The notes under the pieces were generated by a model, which saw nothing but the letters and a program-made list of their open reading frames with translations, was not told where the DNA came from and made no database searches. The position numbers were made by a program, and so were the translations under genes. Of a stretch of DNA of 64,000 bases, positions 37,018 to 47,479 are shown one piece after another (the stretch's first letter is position 1; the number at the start of each line of letters is the position of its first letter). This stretch comes from Dyadobacter sp. CY261 (GTDB lineage Bacteria; Bacteroidota; Bacteroidia; Cytophagales; Spirosomataceae), in contig NZ_JAKCPW010000001.1 of NCBI RefSeq assembly GCF_021440085.1, positions 992,001 to 1,056,000 on the forward strand. Direction: 5' to 3'.

Positions 37018-38849
37018 TGATAACCGATACAATGAGAGCTGCGATAAACTACTTCAAAATTATAGGTATGGGCATTTTGATGCTTGTACTTCCCGTATCC
37101 TGCGATACAGACGAGTTTTTGGAAAATGCCAATAAGGCCAATCTCACAGATAAGACACAGTGGGAGTCTGAAACAAATGCCGACGTTTTTCTCAATGATG
37201 TATACAGCGAATTACCCAATAAACTGAATCAAACGGAGACACTGGACTATTTCAGCGACGACTATAATATCAGTCACTATTACACTGCTTCGAACTGGCG
37301 GCAGGGTGTAACACAAATCCCGTCAAGCAGTACCGACAATCCCTGGGGAGGAACGCAGGGCCCGACGTATGGTTATACATGGCAGAACTTCTTTGTCAAG
37401 ATCAGGAAGTGCAATACTTTTATCCAGAAACTGACGGAAAACAAAGCTAATTTTTCGGAGGCGTATTTCAACAAACGGATTGATGAAGCCAGATTCCTCA
37501 GGGCTTTCTTTTACAGTGAGTTTTTCGTCCACATTGGAGGTCTTCCCATTATCACGGTGCCTTTGGACAGAAACACGATGAGCCAGGAAGAGCTGTTACA
37601 GCCCAGAAAGACATTCCAGGAAACTTTCGACTTCATCGTCACCGAGCTCGATCAAATTGTAAAAGGGGAATATCTGGCAGTTAAGTACAATTTGTCGGAC
37701 AAGGATGCCGGCCGGGCTACGCTGGGCGCCGCATTGGCGGTGAAAGGATGGATCGAGCTCTTCGGTGCCAGCCCGTTGTTCAATACTGCCGCACCGTATT
37801 TGCCGGATCCTGGAAAGTTTGTTCATTTCGGAAACTATGATGCTGCGCGCTGGGCAAAAGCTGCGGCGACAAACAAGCAGTTCATCGATAAATATGGCGA
37901 CGGCCAGAAGTACAACCTGTTTGGTGATCTTAAGAATATCTTCAGGGCGAGCAATGAGTACAATTCCGAGGTGATATGGGATCGCCAGGTTGTTGCCAAT
38001 GTGGGAGGTATGGGGTCGAGCTATGAGCAGCGCGGCGGGCCGACTTATGTGTTGGGAGAATATCGTTCTTGGGGCAACTACAATCCTACGCAGGAACTTG
38101 TCGACCAGTTTGCGATGGCTAACGGAAAACCAATTACCGATCCGACATCCGGATATAACCCGCAAAAGCCTTATGTCAATCGCGAGAAACGGTTTTATGA
38201 CGCAATCGTCCACGACGGAGCTGTTTATAAGCAGGAGTGGATGCCGCGCGCCGACACTATTTATACCCGAATCGATGCAACTTATCCTAATCCCGACCGA
38301 ACCAACCAGATCGATCTTGCCGGGAAAACCGATGTGGGCGATTCCGGATATTATCAGAAAAAACGCCTGAACCCGGATGCAGCACCGGGAAGCGACGCAA
38401 GCGGACAAAATTACATTTTCTTCCGGTATGCGGAGATCCTGTTGAACTTCGCAGAGGCCCAAAACGAAGCGAGTGGTCCGGATGCATCCGTGTATGACGC
38501 GATCAACAAATTGCGTGCACGGTCTGAACTGCCTGCACTCGCCACCGGCCTGTCCAAGGAAGCCATGAGAGCCGCTATTGCACGGGAGCGAAGAGTCGAA
38601 CTGTGTTTTGAAGACAAGCGCTTTCTGGATAATAAACGTCTGGCTACCGCAGCTTCGGTGATGAGCAAACCGCGCCATAATATGGTGATCCGGAATTCGG
38701 TACCGGCCAATAATTCGGGCGTTTGGGTTTACAGTGTGGAACAGGAGAAAAAATACAATGTAAAGTTTGAGTTAAAACAATACATGAGCCCTATTCCCCA
38801 GAATGTCCTCGATCAGAACTCTGGTATCAAACAGAATCCAGGATACTAG
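37017..38849 (+). CDS. SusD/RagB-family glycan-binding lipoprotein (locus 2)
   Basis: 610 residues, longer than SusD-1. The lipobox is LPVSC (about Cys29), followed by DTDEFLENANKANLTD. Family landmarks are FNKRIDEARFLRAFFYSEFFVHIGGLPI near residue 155 and RAAIARERRVELCFEDKRFLDNKRL near the C-terminus. Start ATG 37017 overlaps the susC stop (TAATG); ATG 37032 is an alternative that keeps the signal peptide. It is the lid and glycan-binding partner of SusC-2. A strong hairpin follows directly. Confidence 0.94.
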   Translation: MITDTMRAAINYFKIIGMGILMLVLPVSCDTDEFLENANKANLTDKTQWESETNADVFLNDVYSELPNKLNQTETLDYFSDDYNISHYYTASNWRQGVTQIPSSSTDNPWGGTQGPTYGYTWQNFFVKIRKCNTFIQKLTENKANFSEAYFNKRIDEARFLRAFFYSEFFVHIGGLPIITVPLDRNTMSQEELLQPRKTFQETFDFIVTELDQIVKGEYLAVKYNLSDKDAGRATLGAALAVKGWIELFGASPLFNTAAPYLPDPGKFVHFGNYDAARWAKAAATNKQFIDKYGDGQKYNLFGDLKNIFRASNEYNSEVIWDRQVVANVGGMGSSYEQRGGPTYVLGEYRSWGNYNPTQELVDQFAMANGKPITDPTSGYNPQKPYVNREKRFYDAIVHDGAVYKQEWMPRADTIYTRIDATYPNPDRTNQIDLAGKTDVGDSGYYQKKRLNPDAAPGSDASGQNYIFFRYAEILLNFAEAQNEASGPDASVYDAINKLRARSELPALATGLSKEAMRAAIARERRVELCFEDKRFLDNKRLATAASVMSKPRHNMVIRNSVPANNSGVWVYSVEQEKKYNVKFELKQYMSPIPQNVLDQNSGIKQNPGY

Positions 38850-38858
38850 TTTCTGTGT

Positions 38859-38901
38859 GCTATGCAAAAGCTTGCCGTTTCCAGGCAAGCTTCTGCATAG
38901 C
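38859..38901 (+). terminator. Long-stem hairpin after SusD-2
   Basis: An 18-bp stem with one mismatch (GCTATGCAAAAGCTTGCC against GGCAAGCTTCTGCATAGC) and a 7-base loop, starting 9 bp after the SusD-2 stop. It separates the SusC/D-2 unit from HTCS2. Confidence 0.75.
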
Positions 38902-38949
38902 AATACCTGCGGTCTGTAAGGTTTGGAGTCAGGTTCTACTAATCAATAA

Positions 38950-39016
38950 TGTAACATACGCGATAGTTTATGTAACATACTGCCGATTGTTATAGTATTA
39001 TCTCCATATATATTTG
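38950..39016 (+). promoter_or_regulatory. HTCS2 promoter: TGTAACAT direct repeat plus TATATTTG -7 box
   Basis: TGTAACAT at 38950-38957 and 38971-38978 (21-bp period) and TATATTTG at 39009-39016, starting 38 bp after the second repeat start. The 67-base block aligns without gaps to the SusC-2 promoter. The -7 box ends 53 bp before ATG 39070. Presence in front of the regulator's own gene suggests autoregulation. Confidence 0.7.
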
Positions 39017-39069
39017 TTTTCTGTTGTAAACCCTTGTGAAAAGTAGCGAACGTAACAACAGATTTTATA

Positions 39070-42000
39070 ATGACCGCAGTAGAAGATTGTATGGGGATAG
39101 ACAAGTACAAAGCACTATTCGTAAAAAGCAAAGCGGTATCCTATTTAAATATGGTGATGGGAGCGCTGGTTGTTTGGTCGTGTTTCCTATCTAGTGCATC
39201 GGGGCAGTCAGCCAAGCTTTTTAGTGTCGAAAATGGGCTGTCGAGCAGTATGGTCACTGACATTCACCAGGATCGAAGTGGGTTCATCTGGGTTGCTACG
39301 GAAGATGGACTGAACCGTTTTGATGGGATAAAGTTCACAGTTTACCGGCAGGATAAGGCTAATAATGAAGGGGTATCCAGTAATTTCATTCAAGTCCTCT
39401 TCGAAGATAATGCGGGAAGAATGTACACAGGGTCACTCCATGGATTGCAATACTATGACCAGGCGACGGACTCTTTTCGGACCATACCACTCATGGTCGG
39501 TCAAAATAAATTGGCCAATATTCGGATACTGGCAATCTGCCAGCGAAAGAATGGCGATATCCTGGTGGGCACCTCGGGGCATGGCATATTCAAGGTAGCG
39601 GGTAAAGGTTCGCAACTGTATGCCAAACAAATACCCATAAAAGTCCCCAGTAATTTTATTATTCAGCTTTTTGAAGACAGTGAGAGGAATCTTTGGGTGT
39701 CAACCGAGGATCGCGGACTGCACCGGTTTGTGGATACATCTTTGAAATCCAGTAAAGCTTATTTTGTCTCCAAGAAGATCCAAAACAACATTATCACAAG
39801 CTTGTGCCAGGACAAATACGGCCGTGTATTTGCCGGCAATATGGTAAGCGGACTTTATCAGTACAGCCCAACTAGTGACACTTTTCAACCTGTCCCGTAC
39901 ATGGGAGCCGGTAATCTTCCGATAGCTGATCTGACGGTTAATGACAACGGGCAGATATTGATCGGAACGAGGGGAAAAGGAATGAAGTACTTTGACTCCG
40001 GATCCGGTAGGATTCTCGATATGAACCACAATGTGGACACTTTTGATTTTGCAAAATCGAAAGTGTACTCGACTTGTGAAGATAACTCGGGTAATACCTG
40101 GCTGGGTGTTTATCAGAAGGGCTTGCTGCTGCTGGGCGTGAATACAAACAGATTTGGCTATATGGGCTACAAGTCGGCCAGTAAAAATTTAATTGGTTCA
40201 AGCGCTGTGAAGGCGTTGTTTGAGGACAGTGACCGTACCATCTGGGTTGGAACGGACAATGATGGCCTGTATGCATTACCTGACGGGGAAAAGTCAAGTA
40301 CCCATTATCTCCGGAGTAACGACAACCCTTCTGCGCCCGAGAATGTGATGACTGTTTTTGAAGATTCCGAGAGAAATCTTTGGACTGGGTCCTATCTGAG
40401 CGGACTGTCAAAATTGGATCGCAAGACCGGGAAATTTACCTCTTTTGATAAGTTAGCAGACAAGAATGGAGACAATGTTCAGCGGGTCTTCGATATCAAG
40501 GAAGATTCAAGGAAAAGACTTTGGATCGCCACGATGGGCTCAGGTATTTTTTGCATGGATCTGCGCACGGGAGCAGTCGAGAACCTGGATGCTTTGGCGG
40601 GCAAGATCAGCCTTCCGCGTGAGAATTTTCTTCCCAATAGTTGGGTGAACTGCTTACTGATTGCAAAAGACAATAAGCTATTTATCGGCACTTTTAATGG
40701 ACTGGCCTGCCTGGACCTGGACACCAAAAATTTTGTATCCACATTGGGAGTGAACAGCCTTCTGAAGGGAGTGGTGATTTATTCCCTGTTTGATGATGAT
40801 AAAGGTAACCTGTGGGCGGGAACCTCCCAGGGGCTAAAAAAGATCGCCCGCGCCACAAAAGCGATTACTACTTTCGACATGGGGGATGGCCTTCCCAGCA
40901 ACCTTATCAGTGCGGTGAGGGGAGATAAGGCCGGAAACCTCTGGCTGAGCACAAACCGAGGCTTGTCAAAAATGGATTTGGAAAATAATACATTTGTCAA
41001 CTTCTATTCGGCCGATGGATTGCAGGGAAACGAATTCAGCCCGGGTGCCTCCATGGCAGCCAGGAATGGAGAATTCTACTTCGGGGGGATCAACGGCCTG
41101 ACCTATTTTAAACCGGAAGAAATCAGAATGTCCACCAAGCGTCCTGCCGTTCGCATTGTAGACCTTTATATTCATGACAAAGCCGTAAAAAAAGGGATGA
41201 AATCGGGTGGTTACATGATTGTTGACACCACAGTAAGCAGTGCGAGGGAATTCAATCTGGCCCATTATGATAATTCGTTCAGCCTTGAATTTTCTACGAT
41301 GGATTTCATTGATGCAGAGCGCGTTTCCTATATGTATGCCATCAACGACAACGACTGGACAGCGCTGAGAGCAGGGACGAACAGACTGACATTTGACAAC
41401 CTGGCACCTGGAAAGTATCAGTTTCGGCTGAAAGCAAAATCCAGCAAAACGGATTCCGAGCAAACGCAGGTGACGATCATCATTCATCCTGCCTGGTATT
41501 TTTCTACCTGGGCCTGGTTTGTCTACGGCTTATTAGGGCTTTTCGCTGCTGTTTATATTTTTAAAACACTTAAAAACAGGCGGTCGGTAAAACAAAAGAT
41601 GCTGGCGCATTTACGGCGTGAAGAAGTCAATGAAGCTAAGCTGGAATTTTTCATCAATATCGCACATGAAATACGCACACCACTGACCCTGGTGGTTAGT
41701 CCGCTTCAAAAGTTGCTAAGCCAGGATTACAACCCGGAACGCATGCATTTGTATGAAATTATGGGACGCAATACCAAACGTATATTGGATCTGGTTAATC
41801 AGCTGATGGACATCCGGAAGATCGAGAAAGGGCAAATGTCTTTGCAATTTTCGAATGTAGAAATGGTGGCCTTCACAAAAGAAATATGTCTGCTGTTTGA
41901 GGAACAGATTGAAACCAAAAAAATAGATTTTCGGGTCGATGCGCCTTCAAAAAAGATTTTTGCCCATATAGATCCGCTCAACTTTGATAAGGTGCTGATC

Positions 42001-43200
42001 AATGTCCTTTCCAATGCATTTAAATTTACGCCGAAAGGTGGGAGGATCCGCATTTCACTTTCGATCAGAGATGCTGTGGGCTTAAATGGGCAACCCGAAT
42101 TAATGATGGCTATCGAGGATTCCGGCCCATTCATTGATCAACATGAAACGGAACGCATCTTTGACTGCTTTTATCAGTCAGACCACCACCGCGACCATAA
42201 CAGGTATGGAACAGGGATTGGCCTTCATCTCGTGAAGCAATTGGTGGAGTTGCATGGCGGTAAGATCCGGGCCGAAAATATGGCTGAACGGGGATGCCGA
42301 TTTGTCATCGAAATGCCGGCCGAAGACGTGGGAGAAGAAATTGATTTCACTGGTGAAAAAGCGTCGGAAGATCATTTGTTACAGGAAATAACAGCAGATC
42401 ATGGTCAGAAAAGCAAGTCAGGAAAAAAAGCCAGACGCCTGGTGGTGGTAGATGATGACAGTGAAATCTGCCATTATTTAGCGGACGAAATGTCCGGCGA
42501 ATTTACCGTCTTCTCCTATGCCAACGGTGAAGAGGCCTATAAAGCCATTTTAAAAGAAATTCCCGATTTGATAGTAAGTGATGTGATGATGCCGGTGATG
42601 GACGGCATGACGCTTTGTAAAAAGGTGAAGGCAAATCCATTGGTCAACCACATACCGGTCATCTTGCTCACCGCGAAAACAGCGGAATCGACGAATGCGG
42701 AAGGATTGGAAATGGGAGCGGACGCTTATATTACCAAGCCATTCAATGTTCAGATATTGATGAAAACGATCAAGGGACTCATCAGGAACAGGCAAATACT
42801 AAAAAACAATGATAATGAGCAGCATTACCAGGAAGAATTCATTTCCAAAGTAAACATTAAGGCTTCGGAAGAAAAGCTGCTCGAAAAAGTGCATCTTTTG
42901 ATTGATAAGAACCTGGCCAATCCGGATCTCAGCGTTGAGATGATTTCTAATGAAATCGGAATCAGCCGGGTGCATCTGCATCGTAAGCTCAAAGAATTGA
43001 CCAATCTGACAACAAGGGATTTGATCCGCAATATCAGGCTGAAACAAGCGGCTGAGTTGATGACCGTAAAAGGTTTGACGGTTTCCGAGGTTGCTTTTGC
43101 CGTGGGATTTGCCAATGTGAATAGCTTTTCGGTTGCGTTCAAAGAGTTACACGGTGTCTCGCCAACCATGTTTGCGGAGAATTACATGGAAAAAGCATAA
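39070..43200 (+). CDS. Hybrid two-component system regulator HTCS2
   Basis: 1376 residues. After an N-terminal signal segment (MVMGALVVWSCFLSSASG) lie periplasmic beta-propeller repeats (DRSGFIWVATEDGLNRFDGI onward), a Y_Y_Y domain (about 735-800), a TM helix (about 805-830), HisKA with His866 (AHEIRTPLTL), a HATPase domain, a receiver with Asp1171 (SDVMMPVMDG) and an AraC-type HTH. The ATPase G1 box reads DSGPF (1017-1021) where DxGxG is expected, while the G2 box (GTGIGL) is intact. It should sense a locus-2 oligosaccharide and control SusC/D-2 and possibly the downstream enzymes. ATG 39070 is the first start; ATG 39091 is possible. Confidence 0.92.
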   Translation: MTAVEDCMGIDKYKALFVKSKAVSYLNMVMGALVVWSCFLSSASGQSAKLFSVENGLSSSMVTDIHQDRSGFIWVATEDGLNRFDGIKFTVYRQDKANNEGVSSNFIQVLFEDNAGRMYTGSLHGLQYYDQATDSFRTIPLMVGQNKLANIRILAICQRKNGDILVGTSGHGIFKVAGKGSQLYAKQIPIKVPSNFIIQLFEDSERNLWVSTEDRGLHRFVDTSLKSSKAYFVSKKIQNNIITSLCQDKYGRVFAGNMVSGLYQYSPTSDTFQPVPYMGAGNLPIADLTVNDNGQILIGTRGKGMKYFDSGSGRILDMNHNVDTFDFAKSKVYSTCEDNSGNTWLGVYQKGLLLLGVNTNRFGYMGYKSASKNLIGSSAVKALFEDSDRTIWVGTDNDGLYALPDGEKSSTHYLRSNDNPSAPENVMTVFEDSERNLWTGSYLSGLSKLDRKTGKFTSFDKLADKNGDNVQRVFDIKEDSRKRLWIATMGSGIFCMDLRTGAVENLDALAGKISLPRENFLPNSWVNCLLIAKDNKLFIGTFNGLACLDLDTKNFVSTLGVNSLLKGVVIYSLFDDDKGNLWAGTSQGLKKIARATKAITTFDMGDGLPSNLISAVRGDKAGNLWLSTNRGLSKMDLENNTFVNFYSADGLQGNEFSPGASMAARNGEFYFGGINGLTYFKPEEIRMSTKRPAVRIVDLYIHDKAVKKGMKSGGYMIVDTTVSSAREFNLAHYDNSFSLEFSTMDFIDAERVSYMYAINDNDWTALRAGTNRLTFDNLAPGKYQFRLKAKSSKTDSEQTQVTIIIHPAWYFSTWAWFVYGLLGLFAAVYIFKTLKNRRSVKQKMLAHLRREEVNEAKLEFFINIAHEIRTPLTLVVSPLQKLLSQDYNPERMHLYEIMGRNTKRILDLVNQLMDIRKIEKGQMSLQFSNVEMVAFTKEICLLFEEQIETKKIDFRVDAPSKKIFAHIDPLNFDKVLINVLSNAFKFTPKGGRIRISLSIRDAVGLNGQPELMMAIEDSGPFIDQHETERIFDCFYQSDHHRDHNRYGTGIGLHLVKQLVELHGGKIRAENMAERGCRFVIEMPAEDVGEEIDFTGEKASEDHLLQEITADHGQKSKSGKKARRLVVVDDDSEICHYLADEMSGEFTVFSYANGEEAYKAILKEIPDLIVSDVMMPVMDGMTLCKKVKANPLVNHIPVILLTAKTAESTNAEGLEMGADAYITKPFNVQILMKTIKGLIRNRQILKNNDNEQHYQEEFISKVNIKASEEKLLEKVHLLIDKNLANPDLSVEMISNEIGISRVHLHRKLKELTNLTTRDLIRNIRLKQAAELMTVKGLTVSEVAFAVGFANVNSFSVAFKELHGVSPTMFAENYMEKA

Positions 43201-43294
43201 GCCAGTTTTTGAAATAATCATATTTAACTTTTGATAATCAACACCATTTTTAGTTATAATGTGTCTATTCGACACATTGAAAAATTACCAAAAT

Positions 43295-44950
43295 ATGAAG
43301 CTTGGACTGGAAACCCCCGATTACCTCATCTTTCTGATATACTTTGTCGTGGTTGCCAGTTATGGCTTCTGGGTTTACTATAATAAAGGGTCAAAAACCA
43401 CGGATTCAAAAGATTTTTTCCTGGCAGAGGGCTCGCTGACCTGGTGGGCAATCGGCTCGTCTATTATTGCTTCGAATATTTCGGCCGAACAATTTATTGG
43501 TATGAGCGGGCAGGCCTTTCAGCTGGGGCTTGCCATCTCCGTATATGAATTGGTGGGTGGTTTGTCGCTGGTTATTATTGCAGTGTATTTCCTGCCGATC
43601 TACATCCGCAATGGTATTTACACCATGCCACAGTTTTTGGAACTGCGCTATGACAAGCGGCTGGCGACCATTATGGCTGTTTTCTGGCTCTTCTTATATA
43701 TTCTGGTCAATCTGACGTCGATCATTTACCTGGGCGCACTAAGCCTGGAAAAAATGACGGGCTTCAACTATATGGCCTGCGCAGTGTTCCTGACCGTCTT
43801 TGCGATCATTATCACCTTGGGAGGGATGAAAGTTATCGGTTACACGGACGTCATCCAGGTTGTATGCCTGGTGATTGGCGGGCTGGCCACGACTTATCTT
43901 GCGCTCCAGCTATTGTCGGATAAGGTCGGTACGGGCGCAGGTGTTTTCGAAGGGCTGTCGCTGATCAAAGAAAAGGCGGACAGTCATATGCATTTAATGT
44001 TCAGCCCCGGCCAGTACCAGGTACACGACGGCAGGGGTGGATTTATAGACGCCTATCAGCAGCTCCCAGGCCTGATGATGTTCGTCATCGGTGGACAATG
44101 GATTGTCAACTTCAACTATTTTGGTTGTAATCAATATATGACCCAGCGGGCGCTCGGCGCCGATCTTACTACTGCCCGCAATGGGGTGCTTTTTGCAGCT
44201 TTCCTGAAAATACTGATGCCATTCATCGTGGTTTTACCAGGGCTTGCGGCTTATGTTCTCTTCCAGGAGAATGCAGACCAGGCTATTGTCAACGGCATCA
44301 CCGACGCGGGTATCGTAAAACCAGACAATGCCTATCCGGTATTGCTCAACATATTGCCGGTCGGTTTGAAAGGCCTGGCATTCGCTGCGCTGACTGCGGC
44401 GATCGTGGCATCGCTGGCCGGAAAAGCCAATTCGATATCCACCATCTACATGCTCGATATCCACAAAAAATTCTTTAACAAGAACCTTGATGAAAAACGC
44501 ACGGTAATGTTGGGCCGGGTGGCTATTGTGGTTTCGTTTGTGATAGCACTGGCGATCAGCCCATTCCTGAGAAACTTCGGCCAGGGATTTGAATACATCC
44601 AGGAGTATACCGGCTTTATTTCACCTGGTATCCTATCGATCTTTTTGCTGGGATTTTTCTGGAAAAAGGCGGCTACGCAAGGTGCACTGGCGGCCGCAAT
44701 GCTGAGCATTCCACTGTCGGCGCTCATCAAGATCCAGTTACCCGAGGTCCCTTTTCTGAACCGGATGGGCATCGTCTTCTGGCTCTGTACCGTGGCGCAT
44801 GTTTTGATCAGCCTGATGGTGTCGCATGGCAGGAACAACGATAAAGCACTTCTGGTACATGCAGAATGGTTTAAGACCAACAACGCTTTCCGGGCAGGGG
44901 CAATCGCGCTTTGCGGCTTGCTGGTGCTTATTTATGTGATTTTTTGGTAG
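43295..44950 (+). CDS. Sodium/solute symporter (SSS/SLC5 family)
   Basis: 551 residues from ATG 43295; an upstream ATG at 43259 would add 12 polar residues ahead of the first TM and is less likely. About 14 TM helices are visible. Family marks include KDFFLAEGSLTWWAIGSSIIASNISAEQFIGMSG (TM1-2 region with the SSS substrate and sodium site) and ALTAAIVASLAGKANSISTIYMLDI (TM8 region). It brings a small sugar from the periplasm into the cytoplasm. In the setting of GH10, GH43 and GH95 the cargo could be xylose, arabinose, L-fucose or L-galactose; this is inference. It follows HTCS2 by 94 bp and opens the locus-2 enzyme run. Confidence 0.9.
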   Translation: MKLGLETPDYLIFLIYFVVVASYGFWVYYNKGSKTTDSKDFFLAEGSLTWWAIGSSIIASNISAEQFIGMSGQAFQLGLAISVYELVGGLSLVIIAVYFLPIYIRNGIYTMPQFLELRYDKRLATIMAVFWLFLYILVNLTSIIYLGALSLEKMTGFNYMACAVFLTVFAIIITLGGMKVIGYTDVIQVVCLVIGGLATTYLALQLLSDKVGTGAGVFEGLSLIKEKADSHMHLMFSPGQYQVHDGRGGFIDAYQQLPGLMMFVIGGQWIVNFNYFGCNQYMTQRALGADLTTARNGVLFAAFLKILMPFIVVLPGLAAYVLFQENADQAIVNGITDAGIVKPDNAYPVLLNILPVGLKGLAFAALTAAIVASLAGKANSISTIYMLDIHKKFFNKNLDEKRTVMLGRVAIVVSFVIALAISPFLRNFGQGFEYIQEYTGFISPGILSIFLLGFFWKKAATQGALAAAMLSIPLSALIKIQLPEVPFLNRMGIVFWLCTVAHVLISLMVSHGRNNDKALLVHAEWFKTNNAFRAGAIALCGLLVLIYVIFW

Positions 44951-44994
44951 GAAAATGACTGGCCAGAGATTTTAACTGACTACATAATAAATAT

Positions 44995-47448
44995 ATGCGA
45001 ATATTACCCTTACTGCTGCTGATAACGACGATTGGCTTTGCACAAACAAAGCGTCCCTTAAAACTATGGTACAATCAGCCTTCCGGCAAGACCTGGGAGA
45101 ATGCATTGCCAATCGGTAACGGCAGGCTGGGAGCGATGGTGTACGGGAATGTCGCTAAGGAAACAATCCAGCTCAATGAGGGAACGCTATGGTCGGGAGG
45201 CCCGAACCGGAACGACAATCCCGATGCTTTGGCTGCATTGCCGGAGATCCGGCGGCTGATTTTTGAAGGAAAGCAAAAAGAAGCGGAAAAGCTGGCCAAC
45301 AAATCGATCATCACCAAAAAATCCCACGGCCAAATGTTTCAGCCCGCAGGAGAGCTGCACCTGAATTTTGCCGGACACGAGAAGTACGAGGGATATTACC
45401 GTGAACTGGACATCGGGCGGGCCGTGGCAAAAACGACCTACAAAGTAAACGGGGTAACCTTCAGCAGGGAAGTACTGGCATCATTTCCGGACCAGGTAGT
45501 CGTCGTGCGTTTGACGGCCGACAAGCCTGGTCAGTTGTCCTTTGAGGCTTCCTATTCCACCTTACATACTCAGCCGGAGGTAAGAACCACACCGGGCAGG
45601 GAGCTGATCCTTGCCGGCAGGGGTTCCGATCACGATGGTATCACGGGAGCTGTGAAGTTCAAAGTGATAACCCGGATCAAGACAGAGGGCGGCACTGTTT
45701 CCTCAATTGATACTTCGCTGATCGTAAAGCAAGCGACGGCAGCAACGGTATATGTCTCAATTGCGACGAACTTCAAGAATTACCAGGATGTGACAGGCGA
45801 TGAGACTGAGCGGGCAACATCTTATTTGAACAAAGCGTATCCCAAATCTTACGAAGCGATCATGAAGCCCCACGTTGCCGCCCATCAGAAATATTTCAAC
45901 CGGGTAAAATTTGACCTGGGCACCTCGGAAGCAGCGAGTCTCCCAACAGACGAACGTTTGAAGAATTTCCGGAACGTAAATGATCCCGAGCTGGTCACAT
46001 TGTATTATCAATATGGGCGTTACCTGTTGATTTCCAGTTCGCGGCCCGGCGGGCAGCCTGCCAACCTGCAAGGTGTCTGGAACAATAAAATGCGGCCACC
46101 CTGGGACAGTAAATACACCATCAACATCAACGCCCAAATGAACTATTGGCCTGCCGAAAAAACCAATCTGGGAGAGCTCCATGAGCCTTTTCTGAAAATG
46201 GTGCAGGAACTATCTCAAACCGGGAAACAGACTGCGATGGACATGTATGGCGCGAGAGGCTGGATGGCCCACCACAATACCGATATCTGGCGCGCCACCG
46301 GGGCGATCGACGGTGCGTTCTGGGGTATGTGGATCGCCGGCGGAGCGTGGACGAGCCAGCATCTTTGGGAGCATTACCTTTATCATGGGGACAAGGCTTA
46401 TCTGGCAAAAATCTATCCGGTTTTAAAAGGCGCGGCTACCTTCTATGTCGATTTTTTGGTGGAGCATCCCAAATACCACTGGCTGGTGGCAAATCCGGGC
46501 AGTTCTCCGGAAAATGCCCCGGCCGCACACGAAGGTTCGTCCCTGGACGCGGGTACTACGATGGACAACCAGATCGCATTTGATATTTTCACTACAACTA
46601 TCCGCGCTGCGGAGCTATTGAGCAAGGACGCGGCATTTACCGACACGCTCAGGCAAATACGCAAACGACTGCCGCCGATGCACATCGGGCAATATGGACA
46701 ATTACAGGAGTGGCTAGATGACGTCGACGATCCTAATGATCACCATCGGCACGTCTCGCATTTGTATGGGTTGTTTCCCGCTGTTCAAATATCACCTTAC
46801 CGGACACCCGCGCTTTTCGCCGCGGCGCGGACAACATTGATGCAGCGTGGCGACGTCTCTACCGGATGGAGTATGGGCTGGAAAGTGAACTGGTGGGCGC
46901 GCCTTCAGGATGGAAATCACGCATTCTCACTCATTCAAAATCAGCTTTCCCCGTTGGGCACGAACAAGGAAGGCGGAGGGACCTATAATAACCTTTTTGA
47001 CGCGCATCCACCATTTCAGATTGACGGTAACTTCGGATGCACTTCCGGGATTACTGAAATGCTCATGCAAAGTGCGGATGGTGCCGTGCATTTGCTGCCA
47101 GCGCTGCCGGACGTCTGGCAAAAGGGCAGTGTAGGCGGATTGCTTGCCTTAGGAGGGTTCGAGCTGGTCGACATGCAGTGGAACGGCGCCAAACTGACCA
47201 AAGTCGATATCAGGTCCAGGCTGGGCGGGAACCTTCGGTTGCGGGTGCCGGATGAAATGAAGTTGGCTGGCGGGGCAATCCTGAAAAAGGCCGTCGGCCA
47301 GAACCCCAACGCTTTTTATGTGACGGAAGAGACTCCAGCGGCCATCGTCTCACCCAAAGCGGCCAAAACTACCCAACCTTTGAAGGAAACATGGCTTTAC
47401 GATGTCCCTACTCAGGCCGGAAAAGTATATTCGTTTGTTGCCCAATAG
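44995..47448 (+). CDS. GH95 family alpha-L-fucosidase or alpha-L-galactosidase
   Basis: 817 residues with a short signal peptide ([17 protein letters not shown]). The N-terminal beta domain begins with [28 protein letters not shown], typical of GH95. The catalytic (alpha/alpha)6 barrel shows [12 protein letters not shown] (the two Asn of the catalytic apparatus), SPEN (general acid Glu) and PFQIDGNFG (Asp that activates the base Asn), so the enzyme should be active. GH95 members remove alpha-1,2-L-fucose, but those in xylan loci can act on L-galactose caps of complex arabinoxylan. The gene lies 44 bp after the symporter and 31 bp before the GH43 start. Confidence 0.92.
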   Translation: MRILPLLLLITTIGFAQTKRPLKLWYNQPSGKTWENALPIGNGRLGAMVYGNVAKETIQLNEGTLWSGGPNRNDNPDALAALPEIRRLIFEGKQKEAEKLANKSIITKKSHGQMFQPAGELHLNFAGHEKYEGYYRELDIGRAVAKTTYKVNGVTFSREVLASFPDQVVVVRLTADKPGQLSFEASYSTLHTQPEVRTTPGRELILAGRGSDHDGITGAVKFKVITRIKTEGGTVSSIDTSLIVKQATAATVYVSIATNFKNYQDVTGDETERATSYLNKAYPKSYEAIMKPHVAAHQKYFNRVKFDLGTSEAASLPTDERLKNFRNVNDPELVTLYYQYGRYLLISSSRPGGQPANLQGVWNNKMRPPWDSKYTININAQMNYWPAEKTNLGELHEPFLKMVQELSQTGKQTAMDMYGARGWMAHHNTDIWRATGAIDGAFWGMWIAGGAWTSQHLWEHYLYHGDKAYLAKIYPVLKGAATFYVDFLVEHPKYHWLVANPGSSPENAPAAHEGSSLDAGTTMDNQIAFDIFTTTIRAAELLSKDAAFTDTLRQIRKRLPPMHIGQYGQLQEWLDDVDDPNDHHRHVSHLYGLFPAVQISPYRTPALFAAARTTLMQRGDVSTGWSMGWKVNWWARLQDGNHAFSLIQNQLSPLGTNKEGGGTYNNLFDAHPPFQIDGNFGCTSGITEMLMQSADGAVHLLPALPDVWQKGSVGGLLALGGFELVDMQWNGAKLTKVDIRSRLGGNLRLRVPDEMKLAGGAILKKAVGQNPNAFYVTEETPAAIVSPKAAKTTQPLKETWLYDVPTQAGKVYSFVAQ

Positions 47449-47479
47449 TTTTTTACTAGCTGATTTAAGATTTAAAAAG

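Noticed and set aside
37596..38678. Long open frame (360 codons) on the minus strand opposite SusD-2
   Set aside because: It lies wholly antisense to a canonical SusD gene, shows no family motif, and has the irregular Cys/Ile/Arg-rich composition of a shadow frame.
33608..39016. TGTAACAT repeats as part of a CRISPR or mobile repeat family
   Set aside because: Only two copies of 8 bp at each site, fixed distance to -7 boxes and promoter position; operator function fits better.
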